NCBI RefSeq assembly: GCF_000158815.1
Contig: NZ_GG657738.1
Coordinates: 3,200,080-3,264,079 of the forward strand
Direction of reading: 5' to 3'
DNA from: Micromonospora sp. ATCC 39149
Lineage (GTDB): Bacteria > Actinomycetota > Actinomycetes > Mycobacteriales > Micromonosporaceae
DNA length: 64,000 bases
Shown here piece by piece: positions 63,046 to 64,000 of the stretch (position 1 is its first letter; each line of letters opens with the position of its first letter). Below the pieces are notes generated by a model. The model saw only the letters and a program-made list of their open reading frames with translations, had not been told where the DNA came from and did not search any database. The position numbers and the translations under genes are program-made.

Positions 63046-63635
63046 TCGGCTGACCTCGCTGTTGTTCGACACGACTATAACGGGACCTGGCAACTGTTGA
63101 TTACCTGGAGGCCCGCGTGCCGAATCGGCGGGGTGCCCACGAAGCACCCGCCGGTCGATCAGCTGTCCACCGGATCGCCAATCCGTGTGCGGCTTGGCGC
63201 CAGTCCGGTGTTCACGACAGGCCACGATACCTGATGGGGCCAACTACGACAAAGGGAGTGCATCAACCGTCCTCAGGATCGCGACCGGTCCGCCCTGGTG
63301 CTTCAGCTTCCGGTACTGGCCGAGATGGGTGCAGCCGATCAAGGTCCGGCGGTGCGTTGTCGCGCCGGCGGCGTCAGGGATGAGCGGTAGAGCCGATCGA
63401 GCCGCTCGTACGGGCGGGTTGTCGTCGGCGAAGTGCCCGTCGTCGCGGACGACTTGGAAAGGACGGCTGCCTATCAGGGACGAAGCCAGAAGACATCCCG
63501 GAGGATTGCATTGCCGACACGCGCGTCGGTGACCCAGGTGGCGCCCCTGTCTTATAAGGGAATGCCGGAGCGGTAGAACGCACTACGGCCGGCACGAGTG
63601 TCACGCCCCCCCCGCAGCCCAGGCGGCCATAAGGA
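63046..63635. other. 590-bp region with no intact gene
   Basis: A minus-strand frame (HRRTLIGCTHLGQYRKLKHQ, then GGPVAILRTVDALPLS before a stop near 63252) looks like the C-terminus of a protein but has no start or known family. The rest is decayed. Confidence 0.45.
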
Positions 63636-64000
63636 CCGAAGGAACTCGTGGTCGAGCGCGGTGTCGAGGCCGATCACGTGACCGTCCACCGGTGGGCGCA
63701 GCGGTTCACCCCGCTGTTGGCCGACGCCCGCCCGGTGAGCCCGCCACTGTCCTGGTGACCGCTGGTCGTAGACGAGACCTACGCCAGGGTCAACGGCCTC
63801 TTGAGGTACGTCTACCGAACCGGCGACCAGCATGTCCAGGTCATCCACGTGCTCGTATCGACACGTCGGGACGCCGCTGCGGCCCGACGCTTCTTCCGCC
63901 GGGCGCTGACCATGCTGAAGGTCGCGCCCAGCGAAGTCGTGACCGACGCGAACCCTGTCATTCCGAGGATGTTGGACGACCTGCTCCCCCCGGCGGGGCA
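63636..64000 (+). mobile_element. IS6-family transposase relic at window edge
   Basis: Reads ELVVERGVEADHVTVHRWAQ, RFTPLLADA, then after an in-frame stop VDETYARVNGLLRYVYRTGD, HVQVIHVLVSTRRDAAAARR and RFFRRALTMLKVAPSEVVTD. These are the DDE core and part of the C-terminus of an IS6 transposase. The N-terminal HTH is missing and a stop interrupts the D motif region, so it is inactive; it continues beyond the window. Confidence 0.72.

Overview
The window is GC-rich, with GTG/ATG starts, tight 4-bp stop/start overlaps and actinobacterial gene families: Tat/lipoprotein sugar-binding proteins, NB-ARC/TPR regulators, FN3/CBM2 secreted proteins, MmpL-free MacB-type exporters with NarL-type two-component systems. 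I infer an actinobacterial chromosome, most likely of the Micromonosporaceae. No rRNA, tRNA, CRISPR array or origin was seen.

Region 1 (1-6841): a decayed NAD-dependent epimerase and a membrane protein on the minus strand face a compact plus-strand run: family-2 glycosyltransferase, DUF2064 protein, methyltransferase, membrane-anchored molybdopterin oxidoreductase, small membrane protein, OmpR-type regulator and sensor kinase. Nearly every junction is a 4-bp overlap, so this is probably one operon. Region 2 (7430-10902) is a sugar ABC importer whose two permeases are fused in one polypeptide and which has no ATPase of its own. Region 3 (11043-23141) mixes small intact genes (trypsin-like protease, secreted repeat protein, TPR, GNAT, NTF2-like, SDR, lipoprotein, phosphotransferase, PH-like, DUF1877) with many relics: F420-dependent nitroreductase, IS256, MurC, alpha/beta hydrolase and IS6.

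Region 4 (23142-32172): two convergent genes, a V8-like protease homologue and a large NB-ARC/TPR regulator, are separated by a 5.5-kb composite transposon made of two identical inverted IS701-family copies. It sits exactly in the CTAG centre of what was a perfect 54-bp palindrome. Its cargo is a secreted amidase, a 43-residue ORF, an HTH-membrane-ricin-like protein and broken mobile-element genes. Region 5 (32226-36670) has a KUP/beta-lactamase gene chimera relic, two NAD(P)-binding reductases beside an HxlR regulator, a sigma-factor scrap and a MerR regulator.

Region 6 (37034-46011) holds a MacB-like ABC exporter divergent from a NarL-type histidine kinase/response regulator pair, an expansin-like lipoprotein, an ECF sigma factor overlapping a membrane partner, an ISL3 relic and a DUF4333 lipoprotein. 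Region 7 (46251-53511) has two secreted FN3 proteins (one with CBM2), a phosphotransferase, an FGGY sugar kinase, and a TetR/FAD-monooxygenase pair.

Region 8 (54236-62535) is the best candidate for an undescribed system. It is a minus-strand block with a GT8-like glycosyltransferase preceded by a tiny translationally coupled ORF, two half-size ABC exporters, a LuxR-type regulator with an upstream dyad, a phytanoyl-CoA dioxygenase-like protein and a GT4 glycosyltransferase. It looks like a small secreted-metabolite or modified-peptide pathway. A VOC protein and an IS6 relic close the window. Relics and internally deleted IS6 elements recur throughout, which marks the region as an accessory zone of the chromosome.
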